DNA of 40,804 nt from Aminobacter niigataensis (GTDB taxonomy: Bacteria > Pseudomonadota > Alphaproteobacteria > Rhizobiales > Rhizobiaceae). Under the pieces are notes generated by a model. The model ran no database searches, had not been told where the DNA came from, and was given only the letters and a program-made list of their open reading frames with translations. This document shows positions 1 to 7,596 of the stretch, in pieces. Position numbers and translations under genes: made by a program. The first letter of the stretch is position 1; every line of letters starts with the position of its first letter. The stretch spans positions 1 to 40,804 of the forward strand of contig NZ_JACHOT010000013.1 of NCBI RefSeq assembly GCF_014200015.1, written 5' to 3'.

Positions 1-95
1 AAAATAAACGCCTCCGTTTACAACGAGAGTCAGCGCCTTCGCTAGTTCGTCGCCCCCGGCGCTTTTGGGAATATAAGCGATGACACCTTCTTCGA
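1..95. repeat. Direct terminal repeat, left copy (circular join)
   Basis: Bases 1-95 are identical to 40710-40804. The response-regulator frame runs continuously through the repeat when the two ends are joined, so this is the overlap of a circular assembly rather than a biological terminal repeat. The unique circle is then about 40,709 bases. Confidence 0.95.
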
Positions 96-375
96 TCGCG
101 CGCAGTATTCGGTTTCTATCTTCGTGAACGGAGATCACTGCGATCGGAATATCGGGATAACGCGCTCTTAGCGTGCTTAGCCCGTCGAATTCGGAAAGTC
201 CCGGCATCACCAGGTCGAATAACATAAGTTCTATGTCATGATGAATGTTTAGAAGTTCCATCGCTTCGTCGAAAGTTGATGCGTCAACCGTCTCTAGTGA
301 ACTGTCTAGGTTACTGATCGCATGCTTGAGTGATGCTCGGATCATCCAGTGATCGTCGGCTATAAGAATTTTCAT
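1..375 (-). CDS. LuxR/NarL-type response regulator, N-terminal receiver part (gene crosses the circular join)
   Basis: This is the first 125 codons of a 214-aa response regulator that continues at 40709 downward and stops at 40440. The ATG is at 375-373. The receiver domain (residues 1-120) has the acidic pair Asp7/Asp8, the phospho-acceptor Asp54 in the motif LMLFDLVMPG, and the conserved Lys104 in YIPKS. The output domain lies at the other end of the window. It is the first gene of a leftward operon with a hybrid histidine kinase and an AmiC-like protein, and it is divergent from the transporter/dimethylformamidase operon, so it is the likely activator of that operon (inference). Characterised dimethylformamide plasmids also carry a LuxR-family regulator next to dmfA1A2 (known, from memory), but whether this is an orthologue cannot be told here. 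Confidence 0.92.
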   Translation of the reverse strand, partial: MKILIADDHWMIRASLKHAISNLDSSLETVDASTFDEAMELLNIHHDIELMLFDLVMPGLSEFDGLSTLRARYPDIPIAVISVHEDRNRILRAIEEGVIAYIPKSAGGDELAKALTLVVNGGVYF

Positions 376-625
376 TCAATGCCCCGGTGGCGCGTTGATT
401 AAATAATTGCCTTTCCCTGTCGACCTGCATGCTCAGTCTTCCATTTTGAACGGCGGTTTAGAAGCGCCCATCGGCATCGCGGCATTCCGATACTACTGGA
501 AAATCCACACTGCTCGGTTGTGCGTCTGTAGATAAACATACCAAATCCGTGCGATCTTCATGTCATGCGCGACGGACCGCTGAACAGCAGACATTTCCCT
601 CATTCTTCTGTTGAGCGCTCGGATC

Positions 626-656
626 ACGTTTAGGTTTTCGGCAGCAATCTAAACGT
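626..656. promoter_or_regulatory. Inverted repeat ACGTTTAG / CTAAACGT
   Basis: Perfect 8-base arms lie at 626-633 and 649-656, separated by 15 bases. The arms contain the recurring GTTTAG hexamer in opposite orientations, as expected for a dimeric HTH regulator. It lies about 250 bases upstream of the response-regulator start and about 570 upstream of the transporter operon. Confidence 0.5.
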
Positions 657-1019
657 TAATATAAAAATTGCAATGTCAAACAGCTGCCGGCGCGCCAAGG
701 ATCTGTCCCAAGGTCAAACTAGTGCCTACAGCAAGCTACAATTATTGGAATTAAGCTTCGCCTACTATCCTGTTGATTCATCTGGATTTTATGATGACAG
801 CGGGCGAGGGAGAGGAATGAGCTAAGTCCGCAGTGGATGCCTGGAGATGACGATCTTGGCGTGCCAACGCCATGCCGTGGTGCAGGTAACGCTGTTTGGG
901 CATCGTGGTCTCCGTCGCATCTAAAAATTTGACGGAATCATAGCCCGCTGAAATCACGCGCTTTTTTTTGGTTAAACATTTAAAGCGGTAGTAAATTTCG
1001 TGTAGAGGGCATTTTCAAC

Positions 1020-1049
1020 TTGACTAAACAAACGCTTGGGTTTTACCAT
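1020..1049 (+). promoter_or_regulatory. Candidate promoter of the transporter/dmf operon
   Basis: TTGACT at 1020-1025 and TACCAT at 1044-1049 with an 18-base spacer resemble a sigma-70 promoter. A CTAAAC hexamer overlaps the -35 box and two more hexamers follow at 1066-1083. Transcription would leave a leader of about 165 bases before the ATG at 1224. The -10 match is only four of six, consistent with a promoter that needs an activator. No sigma-54 promoter was seen. Confidence 0.35.
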
Positions 1050-1065
1050 CGTACGCCTAATGGTT

Positions 1066-1083
1066 GTGTTTAGAGTGTTTAGA
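1066..1083 (+). repeat. Perfect tandem 9-base repeat GTGTTTAGA x2
   Basis: GTGTTTAGA at 1066-1074 is followed directly by the same nine bases at 1075-1083. Each unit contains the GTTTAG hexamer. A 9-base period places the two sites nearly on the same helix face, which suits side-by-side binding of a regulator. The repeat sits just downstream of the candidate promoter. Confidence 0.6.
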
Positions 1084-1094
1084 AGAACGAAAAA

Positions 1095-1171
1095 GTAACA
1101 CCTAAACAATGAGCCCGCACAAAAGCATATCGAGGTCGCTTAATGGCATCACGCGACTCTGTGGGTGTTAC
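1095..1171 (+). promoter_or_regulatory. Leader inverted repeat GTAACACC / GGTGTTAC
   Basis: Perfect 8-base arms at 1095-1102 and 1164-1171 are separated by 61 bases in the untranslated leader of the transporter operon. They could pair in the transcript and bring the ribosome-binding region (GAGG near 1211) close to the promoter-proximal end. The long loop makes this a weak prediction. Confidence 0.3.
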
Positions 1172-1223
1172 AAAATTGAAGTTGTCGTGAATAGAAATAA
1201 AAAACATCTGAGGGAAACGAAAA

Positions 1224-2888
1224 ATGGACAACAATCCCGTGGACCAAAGTGCATTTGGTCTATCTCGCCGCTCGCTTATGAAAGGCGGGATAGCGCTCAC
1301 TGGTCTGTCTGCGCTTTCCAGTGTTGCGGGCGTAACCTCTGCTTTCGGGCAGAGCGTTCCTACTCTCATTGTGGCATCGCCGCAGACTCCGCAGAGCCTC
1401 GACAGCGAATTCGATATCAGCCTCGGCACCGTCGATGCCTACGGTGTGCTGTATGAGAATCTCATCGAGTTTGCAAAGATTCCGGACCCCAAGGTTCCTG
1501 GTGTAATGCGCGAGGATACCGGGTCCTATCCAGACAAGCCCGGTGGTGTGAACGCGGTTGGCAAGCTCGCGGAAAGTTGGGAGATGGATCCCGGGGCAAG
1601 GTGGGCAAAGTTCAAACTTCGCGAAGGTGTAATCAGTAACTGGGGCAACGAACTTACCGCTGAAGACGTCGTCTGGAGCTGGCGCAGGAAGTTTGAGCTC
1701 GGCGGCGTCGGCCTCTTCTACCTTGCAACGCTTGGACTCACCAAGCCAGAACAGATCAAGGCAGAAGACAAGTACATCGTTTCCTTCAGCCCCGAAAATC
1801 CGAATCCCATGTTGGTTCGCATCATGGCGAACCTCTTCGCCCATGTGTTCGACTCCACGAAGTGCAAGGAAGTCGGCGGTGAGGAAGACCCTTGGGCGAA
1901 GGAGTTCCTGCGCAACGAGACGGCCAGCTTTGCCCCCTATGTTGTGGAGAGGCTTGAGCGTGGCCAGCAGGCCGTGTTTAAGGCGCGCGAAGACTACTAC
2001 GGCGGCAAGCCGTTCTTCGACCGCGTGATCTATCGCGAGGTTCCAACCTCGGCAGCTCGCGTATCGCTGCTTCGCGGTGGCGCTGTCGATATCGCCCAGT
2101 TCCTTCAGCCTTTGGAAGTCATTCAGTTAAAGAATGTACCGAATGTTGAGGTGAACACCATTGACGCGACTTCAATGCTTTGGATCGAACTGAATGCCGT
2201 AGTAGCCCCCTTTGACAACAAGCTAGTGCGGCAGGCGATGAATTTTGCCTTCCCTCAGGAGGAAATCATCAAGACAGTCTTCCAGGATCTGGGAGCCCCG
2301 CTTATCGGTGCGATGCCTTGGTTTTATCCAAGCTTCACGGATCAGTACTGGCAGTACGGGCAAAACCTCGAAAAGGCGCGTGAACTCCTCAAGGAGGCGG
2401 GCTTCGAAAGCGGGTTCAGCACGACGCTTTCCTACAACGCCGGCGACCCGGTGCACGAGCAAATCGCGATTTTGTACCAGTCAGCCCTGCGTCAGATCGG
2501 GATTAATCTTGAACTCAAGAAGTATCCGGCAGGAACATTCTACAATGCTGTTTCCGAGCGTAAGGAGCCAATGATTTTCTATCAGGATAATCCATGGACT
2601 CCTGATCCTGGTTATGCAATGAGTTTATATTTTGACTCGAAATCTTTCGTGAATTACTCTAATTACAATAATAAAGAAGTTGATGAACTTCTTTATAAAA
2701 TTGCAAGAAGTGCTGATGAATCCGAACGCGTAAAGATGTCACAGAGAGTTCAGGAAATTGTTATGGAAGAGGCACCATGGGTCTTTGTAGCTTATCCGAA
2801 TTACCATTGGGCGCACAAGACCGGTGTAAAAGGACTTACATATTATACGTCAAACAATATTCGCTATCAGGATTTGTCCAGAAGTTAG
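1224..2888 (+). CDS. Tat-exported family 5 (DppA/OppA-type) ABC transporter substrate-binding protein
   Basis: This 554-aa protein is a solute-binding protein of the peptide/nickel (SBP_bac_5) family. The N-terminus carries a twin-arginine signal (SRRSLMK at residues 14-20, then a hydrophobic stretch and a likely cut after AFGQS near residue 44), so it is exported folded to the periplasm. The ATG follows a GAGG ribosome site. It is the first gene of a rightward operon with two permeases, two ATPases and the dimethylformamidase-like enzyme. The ligand is unknown: the family binds peptides but also many small amides, opines and sugars, and the neighbourhood suggests an N-substituted amide (inference). 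The last ~100 codons (about 2565-2888) are strikingly AT-rich compared with the rest of the gene. Confidence 0.9.
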   Translation: MDNNPVDQSAFGLSRRSLMKGGIALTGLSALSSVAGVTSAFGQSVPTLIVASPQTPQSLDSEFDISLGTVDAYGVLYENLIEFAKIPDPKVPGVMREDTGSYPDKPGGVNAVGKLAESWEMDPGARWAKFKLREGVISNWGNELTAEDVVWSWRRKFELGGVGLFYLATLGLTKPEQIKAEDKYIVSFSPENPNPMLVRIMANLFAHVFDSTKCKEVGGEEDPWAKEFLRNETASFAPYVVERLERGQQAVFKAREDYYGGKPFFDRVIYREVPTSAARVSLLRGGAVDIAQFLQPLEVIQLKNVPNVEVNTIDATSMLWIELNAVVAPFDNKLVRQAMNFAFPQEEIIKTVFQDLGAPLIGAMPWFYPSFTDQYWQYGQNLEKARELLKEAGFESGFSTTLSYNAGDPVHEQIAILYQSALRQIGINLELKKYPAGTFYNAVSERKEPMIFYQDNPWTPDPGYAMSLYFDSKSFVNYSNYNNKEVDELLYKIARSADESERVKMSQRVQEIVMEEAPWVFVAYPNYHWAHKTGVKGLTYYTSNNIRYQDLSRS

Positions 2889-2916
2889 AGCTGCATAAGA
2901 CAACGGAAATCAACCG

Positions 2917-3930
2917 ATGACCGCCACTACATCTAACGCGTTATCGAGTCGCCCGACGGACCCGGCTATTACGTCGGGTCCCGAGGTGGTCGGATGCTCC
3001 GGCGACACGGAGTCCTTGACCCTTTCTGGTGAGCGTCGCAGGCGTGAAGCCGGACGGGTACGTTTTTTCTTCGCTGTTCTGCGCAAGAACCCGTCTTTTG
3101 CGTTGGGCTACATAATCGTAAGCGTCGTCTGCGCAATCACGGTTTTTGCGCCTTGGATCGCGCCCTATGACCCTATGACGGCAGACCCATCGCGATACCT
3201 TCAGCCTCCGAGCTGGGCATATCCCATGGGTACCGATTCTGCGGGCATGGATATTTTTAGTCGCGTCATCTACGCGCCACGCATAGATCTTACGATCGCG
3301 CTCTTGGGAACCCTGATTTCGGCAATGATCGGTTCTATACTCGGTGCGATCACTGGGTTTTATGAGGGTGGACGCACTTGGCGAAAATTCTCGAGCGCCT
3401 TGGTGATGCGCTCTGCCGACGTACTGCAGGCCTTTCCCGTCTTTGTGTTCGCGATCGCTCTCGTTGCGGTGTTCGGCCAGGGTGTTAGCAGCGTCATCGC
3501 CGCGATCGCCTTCGTCAACACACCCATCTATCTGCGCCTAATGCGCAGCCAGGTCTTGTCAATTCGCAAGATGCGTTACGTCGAAGCGGCATATGTCGCG
3601 GGTTCCCCCGACATCAGTATTATCATGCGTCATGTCATCCCTAATGCACTGCCGCCGGTATTAAGTCAGCTTTCCGTGAACATAGGATGGTCCGTGCTTC
3701 TTACCGCAGGTCTTAGCTTCGTTGGCGCCGGCGTGGTTGCTCCGCTGCCCGAGTGGGGCAGCATGATCTCGATGGGTTATCAGAACATCGTGACCGGGCA
3801 ATGGTGGCCGTCCATCTTTCCTGGTTTAGCCCTCGGGGTGACGGTTTTCGGCTTCTCGTTGATTGGCAGCAGTATCGAAATCCTCTCCGATCCCGCCCGG
3901 CGTCGGGTACTCGCCGGAACTGTGAGCTGA
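2917..3930 (+). CDS. DppC-type ABC transporter inner-membrane permease
   Basis: The 337-aa product is a binding-protein-dependent permease (BPD_transp_1). A cytoplasmic N-terminal extension of about 60 residues precedes the first membrane segment (around FALGYIIVSVVCAITVFAPW). The typical DppC sequence MGTDSAGMDIFSRVIYAPR follows, and the EAA loop that contacts the ATPases is seen at YVEAAYVAGSPDISIIMRHV. It starts 28 bases after the binding-protein stop and ends 5 bases before the second permease. It would form half of the membrane channel for the substrate delivered by the binding protein. In most Dpp/Opp operons the DppB-type permease comes first; here the DppC type does. Confidence 0.9.
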   Translation: MTATTSNALSSRPTDPAITSGPEVVGCSGDTESLTLSGERRRREAGRVRFFFAVLRKNPSFALGYIIVSVVCAITVFAPWIAPYDPMTADPSRYLQPPSWAYPMGTDSAGMDIFSRVIYAPRIDLTIALLGTLISAMIGSILGAITGFYEGGRTWRKFSSALVMRSADVLQAFPVFVFAIALVAVFGQGVSSVIAAIAFVNTPIYLRLMRSQVLSIRKMRYVEAAYVAGSPDISIIMRHVIPNALPPVLSQLSVNIGWSVLLTAGLSFVGAGVVAPLPEWGSMISMGYQNIVTGQWWPSIFPGLALGVTVFGFSLIGSSIEILSDPARRRVLAGTVS

Positions 3931-3935
3931 TCGTC

Positions 3936-4945
3936 ATGTCCTTTGTCCGCTACATCCTGAATCGACTACTTTATGTCGCACCGCAACTCTTCGGAATCAT
4001 TTTTATCAGCTTCCTGTTGGTGAAAATGATTCCCGGCGATCCCGTTGTCATGATGCTGGGGCCGGTTGCAAGCCAGGCGAGTATCGATGCCCTGCGCGAA
4101 AGCATGGGCTTCAACAAGCCCGTTCTCGAGCAGTTTGTGATCTACTTCGGAAACGTTCTGCAGGGTGATTTTGGCACATCGTGGCAAACGACAAGGCCTG
4201 TCGTCGAAGATCTTCTCGTCCGTTTTCCTGCTACGTTGGAACTAGTCACGCTTGGTCTTCTGTTGGCAATGATTATCGGGGTTCCGCTCGGAATTATGGC
4301 GGCGCGTCGAAAGAAAGGTCCTATTCGCAAGTTCACCGATTATTATGGGCTGATTGCAGGCGCTATTCCCGACTTCTGGCTGGCGCTCGTTTTTGTATAC
4401 GTATTTTACACGATCCTCGGCATCGTTCCGGCACCTCTCGGGCGCGTCGACATGGCGCTGCTAACGCCGCCCGCGGTCACGGGTTCCTATATTATCGACA
4501 GCTTGCTTATCGGTGATTTCGAGGTCCTCGCCTCAACGTTTGGGCATCTTATTTTGCCGGTGACGACGCTCGGCCTCATCAATGCCGGCCGATTCTCAAG
4601 GTTACGCAATCCACGATGGAGCGCGTCCTTTCATCCGACTTCATCAGCTACGCGGAGATGAGCGGCCTCTCGCCCCGCACGGTGATGTGGCAGGCGGTGC
4701 GAAATTCGATGCCTTCGATTGTTACGATCATCAGCGTTCTCTACGGCTTCCTCATAGGCGGGGCTGTGCTGGTGGAGATCGTGTTTTCTTGGGGCGGCGC
4801 AGGCCAATACGCGATCCAGGGCGTGCTGAACAATGACATCAACCCTGTGCTCGGTTTCGTCGTGTTCTCTGCGGTCCTGTGCCTCTTCATATATCTTATC
4901 GTCGATCTCATCTGCTTTGCGATCGACCCAAGGATGAGGGCTTGA
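3936..4945 (+). pseudogene. DppB-type ABC transporter permease with a one-base frameshift near 4590
   Basis: Reading from ATG 3936 gives a normal DppB permease (SFVRYILNRLLYVAPQLFG, then IPGDP and several membrane segments) as far as TTLGLINAG at 4587-4589. From there the frame becomes nonsense and stops at 4659-4661. The expected continuation, PILKVTQSTMERVLSSDFI, is present one frame over from 4589 to the stop at 4945. One extra C in the run GGCCGATT at 4587-4594 would restore a protein of about 336 aa. The part after the shift includes the EAA loop (AEMSGLSPRTVMWQAVRNSM) and the last membrane segments. The gene is therefore either inactivated or hit by a sequencing error. Since every other operon gene except the odd ATPase looks healthy, an error is quite possible. 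Confidence 0.85.
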
Positions 4946-4947
4946 CG

Positions 4948-6078
4948 GTGAGTGTGCATGTATCCGCGGGAGTCACCAGCAAGGCTACGCTTCCTGTCTC
5001 GAACCTCCAAAAAAACGAGGCTCTCGTGACGAACGCAAGCGTGCCGAACAGCCATGAATCGTTAACGGCACAAGCAATCAGCGGGGACACGATGCTTGTC
5101 GAAAAAAAATCGATTATGACGATAAGCGACTTGAGCGTCGTCTTTCCTGCCTACGGCAAAGCTCCCAATCGGGTCTTGAAACATATTTCGTTGGATATCC
5201 CCAGCGGAGAAATTCTCGGTCTAGTGGGCGAGTCTGGGTCAGGAAAGACGACGCTCGCGCGAGCTATAATGGGAATGGTACCGGCACCCGGAATTGTGGA
5301 GAGCGGTCGCATCATTCTCGATGAGTTGGACCTTTCGACGCTCGACGACAAGGTGCTTCGTGCGGTGAGGGGCAAGGAATTGTCGATGATGGTTCCAAAT
5401 CCTCGCTCTGAACTGAGCCCATTGCTTACGGTCGGCAAGCAGATATCCAACGTGGCCTACCAGCACCTCGGGCTGACTCGCAAGGAAGCTGATGCAAAGG
5501 CGCTGGCAATGCTCAAAGCGGTGCAGATACCCGACGTCGAGCGGCGTTTCAACGCTTATCCGCACGAGCTGAGCGGCGGCATGGCCCAGCGTGTCATCAT
5601 CGCCATCGCGCTCATGTGCTCGCCGCGATTCATCATTTCAGACGATGCCACCAGTGGCCTCGACGTGACGGTCCAGGCCCAGGTGCTTGACCTGATGAAC
5701 ACACTTGTGCGCGACCGGGGCGCTTCCATGCTGTTCGTAACCCGTGATATCGGGGTGACGGCTCATTTCTGCAACCGTCTCGCGGTTATGTACGGCGGCG
5801 AGATAGTCGAGATCGCGGATACAAATTCCTTTTTCGCCCGGCCCGCGCATCCCTACAGCGTCATGCTTCTATCCGCATTCTCGCACAATCCAACGTTGCG
5901 CGCTAAATGGACAAAGAATCCGGAAGAGGTATCGGCACAAGTTGCTGTCGAAGGCTGTCCTTTCCGGCATCGTTGCGTGCGCGCCCGCGAGAAATGCGAG
6001 GTGGAACACCCCGGCCTCACAAAATTTAGAGAGCGGCATGAGGTGCGGTGTCACTATCCTGTGGGAGGAAGGGCATGA
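4948..6078 (+). CDS. DppD-type ABC transporter ATPase with degenerate catalytic motifs
   Basis: An oligopeptide-type ATPase of 376 aa if GTG 4948 is used; ATG 5092 (MLVEKKSIM) is an alternative that fits family length better. Walker A (GESGSGKTT) and the signature (LSGGMAQR) are intact. Three other catalytic elements are altered: the Q-loop reads MVPNPRSELSP where FQDP is usual, so the glutamine is lost; Walker B reads IISDDATSGLD, with Asp for the catalytic Glu; and the H-loop reads FVTRDIG, with Arg for His. The C-terminal Cys-rich oligopeptide tail (CPFRHRCVRAREKCEVEHPG) is present. It probably pairs with the canonical DppF-type ATPase downstream as the non-hydrolysing half of an asymmetric dimer (inference). 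It ends in an ATGA overlap with that gene. Confidence 0.88.
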   Translation: MSVHVSAGVTSKATLPVSNLQKNEALVTNASVPNSHESLTAQAISGDTMLVEKKSIMTISDLSVVFPAYGKAPNRVLKHISLDIPSGEILGLVGESGSGKTTLARAIMGMVPAPGIVESGRIILDELDLSTLDDKVLRAVRGKELSMMVPNPRSELSPLLTVGKQISNVAYQHLGLTRKEADAKALAMLKAVQIPDVERRFNAYPHELSGGMAQRVIIAIALMCSPRFIISDDATSGLDVTVQAQVLDLMNTLVRDRGASMLFVTRDIGVTAHFCNRLAVMYGGEIVEIADTNSFFARPAHPYSVMLLSAFSHNPTLRAKWTKNPEEVSAQVAVEGCPFRHRCVRAREKCEVEHPGLTKFRERHEVRCHYPVGGRA

Positions 6079-7112
6079 CGGCGCTTCTTGAAGTCAACGA
6101 TATGGCGATGACGTTCCCGCTCGCCGGATCGAAGAAAGTGCAGGCGGTGAACGGAGTCAGCTTCACTCTCGACAAGGGTGAGACGTTATCGCTCGTTGGT
6201 GAATCCGGCTCCGGCAAGACAACGATTGGACGTTGCGTTCTTGGTCTCATCGAAGCAACCGGGGGCACCGTTACGTTTGCCGGCGAGCGTATGGGCGGCC
6301 GCCGCACCATACGCAGCCCCTCCTTGCGAGGACGCTTGCAGCTGGTGTTCCAGGAACCAGCTGAATCACTCGATCCGCGCGTGCGCATAGGCAGGACGAT
6401 CGCCGAGCCGCTTGTGGGATTGAAGCTCAGTCGCGCGGATCGCGACAAGCGAGTGTTTGAGATTATCCGTCGCGTAGGCCTTTCCGAATCCGTCCTCGAT
6501 CTTTTTCCGGCTGAGCTGAGCGCTGGGCAGCAACAGCGTGTCGGCATCGGCCGTGCCATCGTTACCCGGCCAGAACTAATCGTGTTGGACGAGCCTACCT
6601 CGGCCCTCGATCCTACCGCGCGAGCTGAGATTATCGACCTGTTGATTCGGTTGCAGGGGGAACTCGAGACTGCATACCTGTTCATTTCCCACGACCTGAG
6701 CACGGTTCGTTATCTCAGTCACCGAGTCGCAGTGCTTTATCTCGGCATGGTCGTGGAGGAGGGGTTCGCTGACGAGCTATTCGCAAAGCCGCGGCATCCC
6801 TACAGCATCGGCTTGTTATCCTCGGTCCTTCTTCCGGACCCGAAGCTCAAGGGCAAGCCGAAAATCGAACTCAAGGGCGAAATTCCCAGCCCGATCGACC
6901 TTCCGAGGGGTTGTTTCCTCGCGTCGCGTTGCCCCTTTGCCGACGACCACACTAGAAGCAACATGCCGCCGGTCAGCATTGTCGATCGCGGCCACATGGT
7001 ACGCTGTTTCAAACACAAGCAAATCGCTGAGATGGACTACACGAGCGATACCTTCTCAGCCTTTCAGGCCGAGACCGAACGATTGCTCAGCGAAGGTGTT
7101 GAGAACAACTGA
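6075..7112 (+). CDS. DppF-type ABC transporter ATPase
   Basis: This 345-aa ATPase starts at ATG 6075, which overlaps the previous stop (ATGA) and follows GGAGGAAGGG. All motifs are canonical: Walker A GESGSGKTT, Q-loop VFQEPAESLDP, signature LSAGQQQR, Walker B IVLDEPTSALD and H-loop ISHDLSTV. The C-terminal oligo_HPY-type tail with cysteines (CFLASRCPFADDH) is present. It would power substrate import as the active partner of the degenerate ATPase encoded just upstream. The next gene (DmfA1-like) begins 33 bases later, so transporter and enzyme are very likely co-transcribed. Confidence 0.92.
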   Translation: MTALLEVNDMAMTFPLAGSKKVQAVNGVSFTLDKGETLSLVGESGSGKTTIGRCVLGLIEATGGTVTFAGERMGGRRTIRSPSLRGRLQLVFQEPAESLDPRVRIGRTIAEPLVGLKLSRADRDKRVFEIIRRVGLSESVLDLFPAELSAGQQQRVGIGRAIVTRPELIVLDEPTSALDPTARAEIIDLLIRLQGELETAYLFISHDLSTVRYLSHRVAVLYLGMVVEEGFADELFAKPRHPYSIGLLSSVLLPDPKLKGKPKIELKGEIPSPIDLPRGCFLASRCPFADDHTRSNMPPVSIVDRGHMVRCFKHKQIAEMDYTSDTFSAFQAETERLLSEGVENN

Positions 7113-7144
7113 TATGCCCCGTCCAACTGAACAGGAGTCATCTG

Positions 7145-7567
7145 ATGCATCGCAACGCTACCAGCATGTCACAGAACGCATCGTGGCATGCGACCGACGA
7201 ATTCATCACTCTTACCCATGTGATGCCCATCCTATGGGATGAGGAGCGCCGGCAGGCAATTATCGACGAGCATCGCGAAAATCCAATTGGAAAGCCGGGG
7301 AAGGCTGGCAAGCCGGTAGTCCAACATAGTAACGATCTTGCGCGCGTTCTCGACAAGCTACGCAGGGCGGCTCTCGCTGGAAAAGAGGTTCGGGTGGAGA
7401 TCGAGCCCTTCAAGAAATACGCAATCGGCATACTTCCGGGGAAGCGCGGTGAGCCCGTTGAAATTCTTGAAGATCAAGTCTACGCGACCGGAGATGAATG
7501 CGAGCACGCGATTTTCCTCCGCCGCGTAAAGAATATTCTCGACAAGTACCCTTCGCCGAAGAAGTGA
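7145..7567 (+). CDS. dmfA1: N,N-dimethylformamidase small (alpha) subunit-like protein
   Basis: The product is 140 aa, close to the roughly 132 aa of known DmfA1. Family-like features are the helix EERRQAIIDEHRENPIGKPG (residues ~36-55) and the C-terminal block KYAIGILPGKRGEP followed by ATGDECEHAIFLRRVKNIL. The ATG follows AGGAG at the right distance. In known enzymes the small subunit is needed together with the large iron-binding subunit to hydrolyse dimethylformamide to dimethylamine and formate (known). The assignment rests on recalled family sequence and on the position directly before a clear DmfA2 homologue. The true substrate may be another N-substituted amide. Confidence 0.78.
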   Translation: MHRNATSMSQNASWHATDEFITLTHVMPILWDEERRQAIIDEHRENPIGKPGKAGKPVVQHSNDLARVLDKLRRAALAGKEVRVEIEPFKKYAIGILPGKRGEPVEILEDQVYATGDECEHAIFLRRVKNILDKYPSPKK

Positions 7568-7596
7568 CCCAAGGCAGAACCCAAGAGGTGTAATCT

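Larger units (their letters stand above)
376..1223. promoter_or_regulatory. Divergent 848-base control region with seven GTTTAG/CTAAAC hexamers
   Basis: No convincing gene lies between the response regulator (leftward) and the binding-protein gene (rightward). The hexamer GTTTAG occurs at 456-461, 628-633, 1068-1073 and 1077-1082, and its complement CTAAAC at 649-654, 1024-1029 and 1102-1107. Fewer than one copy would be expected by chance on both strands. Four copies share the seventh base (TGTTTAG). A further dyad, TTGGCGTGCCAA, sits at 856-867. The region must contain the promoters of both operons, and the hexamer is the best candidate for the response-regulator binding site (inference). 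Confidence 0.6.

Noticed and set aside
1..95. Terminal repeat as a phage-type direct repeat
   Set aside because: No phage structural or packaging genes are present and a gene reads through the joined ends, so it is a circular-assembly overlap.
661..700. Possible sigma-54 promoter around ATTGCAAT
   Set aside because: There is no GG doublet at the required spacing upstream.
376..1223. CRISPR array or tRNA in the long intergenic region
   Set aside because: There is no regular repeat-spacer pattern and no cloverleaf; only short hexamers and small dyads were found.
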